From positions 1-56,412 of the forward strand of contig CAIXIX010000563.1 of NCBI GenBank assembly GCA_903919615.1: a DNA stretch of 56,412 bases, written 5' to 3'. Every line of letters starts with the position of its first letter. Position 1 is the stretch's first letter. Of this stretch, positions 56,335 through 56,412 are shown piece after piece. Below the pieces are notes generated by a model. The model worked only from the letters and a program-made list of their open reading frames with translations. It was not told where the DNA came from and made no database searches. Source of the stretch: an uncultured Chthonomonas sp. Its GTDB lineage: Bacteria; Armatimonadota; Chthonomonadetes; Chthonomonadales; Chthonomonadaceae. Position numbers and translations under genes: made by a program.

Positions 56335-56412
56335 ATGCCCCCAAAAGACAGGAACAACTGTATGAGCTGGCAGGAACATTACAAGAGCCGCGTCATGAGC
56401 GCGGCAGAGGCG
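56335..56412 (+). CDS. Partial 4-hydroxybutyrate/acetyl-CoA CoA-transferase-like protein
   Basis: The gene is cut by the window end. ATG 56335 has AAGGGGGA upstream; ATG 56362 is in frame and begins MSWQEHYKSRVMSAAEA, which matches the family's usual N-terminus. Such enzymes move CoA between carboxylic acids. Too short to assign the substrate. Confidence 0.6.
   Translation, partial: MPPKDRNNCMSWQEHYKSRVMSAAEA

Overview
The window is a bacterial chromosome segment of moderate-to-high GC, densely packed with genes and with many TTG and GTG starts. No rRNA or tRNA gene, CRISPR array, insertion sequence or phage block was found. The gene content (Tat-exported Gfo/Idh/MocA and metallo-beta-lactamase enzymes, a DUF6807/PmoA-type protein, a PhyH dioxygenase, large FHA/kinase signalling proteins, KorAB, an 11-subunit complex I) fits the Armatimonadota or a related environmental phylum best. 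That placement is an inference from gene content, not a search.

1-13.5 kb: a membrane ankyrin protein, then a long leftward run. Transcribed from right to left it holds a class II aldolase, DUF2071, a RibD-type reductase and NnrD/E, then six tightly packed signalling genes: FHA lipoprotein, FHA membrane protein, VWA protein, zinc-ribbon/double-FHA protein, PP2C phosphatase and Ser/Thr kinase with TPRs. Short repeated Thr-x-Met-Gly motifs in the VWA and zinc-ribbon/FHA proteins look like candidate phospho-acceptor sites for the kinase and FHA domains.

13.5-26.5 kb: a HEAT-repeat membrane protein; a MoaD-like/MoeB/rhodanese fusion beside a JAMM peptidase; a PmoA-like/PhyH pair; a 2Fe-2S ferredoxin; a coiled-coil zinc-ribbon protein; a propeller/phosphoesterase fusion; and a cell-envelope trio (small membrane protein, methyltransferase, sulfatase-like membrane enzyme).

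26.5-35.5 kb: a furA-katG operon with a clear palindromic operator overlapping its promoter, a very large M48 membrane peptidase, and korAB for a ferredoxin-reducing 2-oxoacid oxidoreductase.

35.5-38.8 kb: an accessory stretch with repeats, a MntA/HepT toxin-antitoxin pair, small unknown ORFs and a second membrane ankyrin protein.

38.8-50.2 kb: a dihydroorotate-dehydrogenase-like gene heading a nuoABCDHIJKLMN operon with no nuoEFG. A near-identical box (ttcccccRttttgcggatgg), 20 bp ahead of a TATAMT -10, precedes both korA and this operon. The ferredoxin-reducing and (probably) ferredoxin-oxidising modules therefore look co-regulated. This is the most notable observation in the window.

50.2-56.4 kb: mostly exported proteins (metallophosphoesterase, ApbE, a degenerate SUMF1-like protein, an oxidoreductase, a metallo-beta-lactamase), ending in the first codons of a CoA-transferase-like gene. 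Intergenic GC-rich palindromic elements with a 'gcgagcttgcgag'-type core recur through the window.
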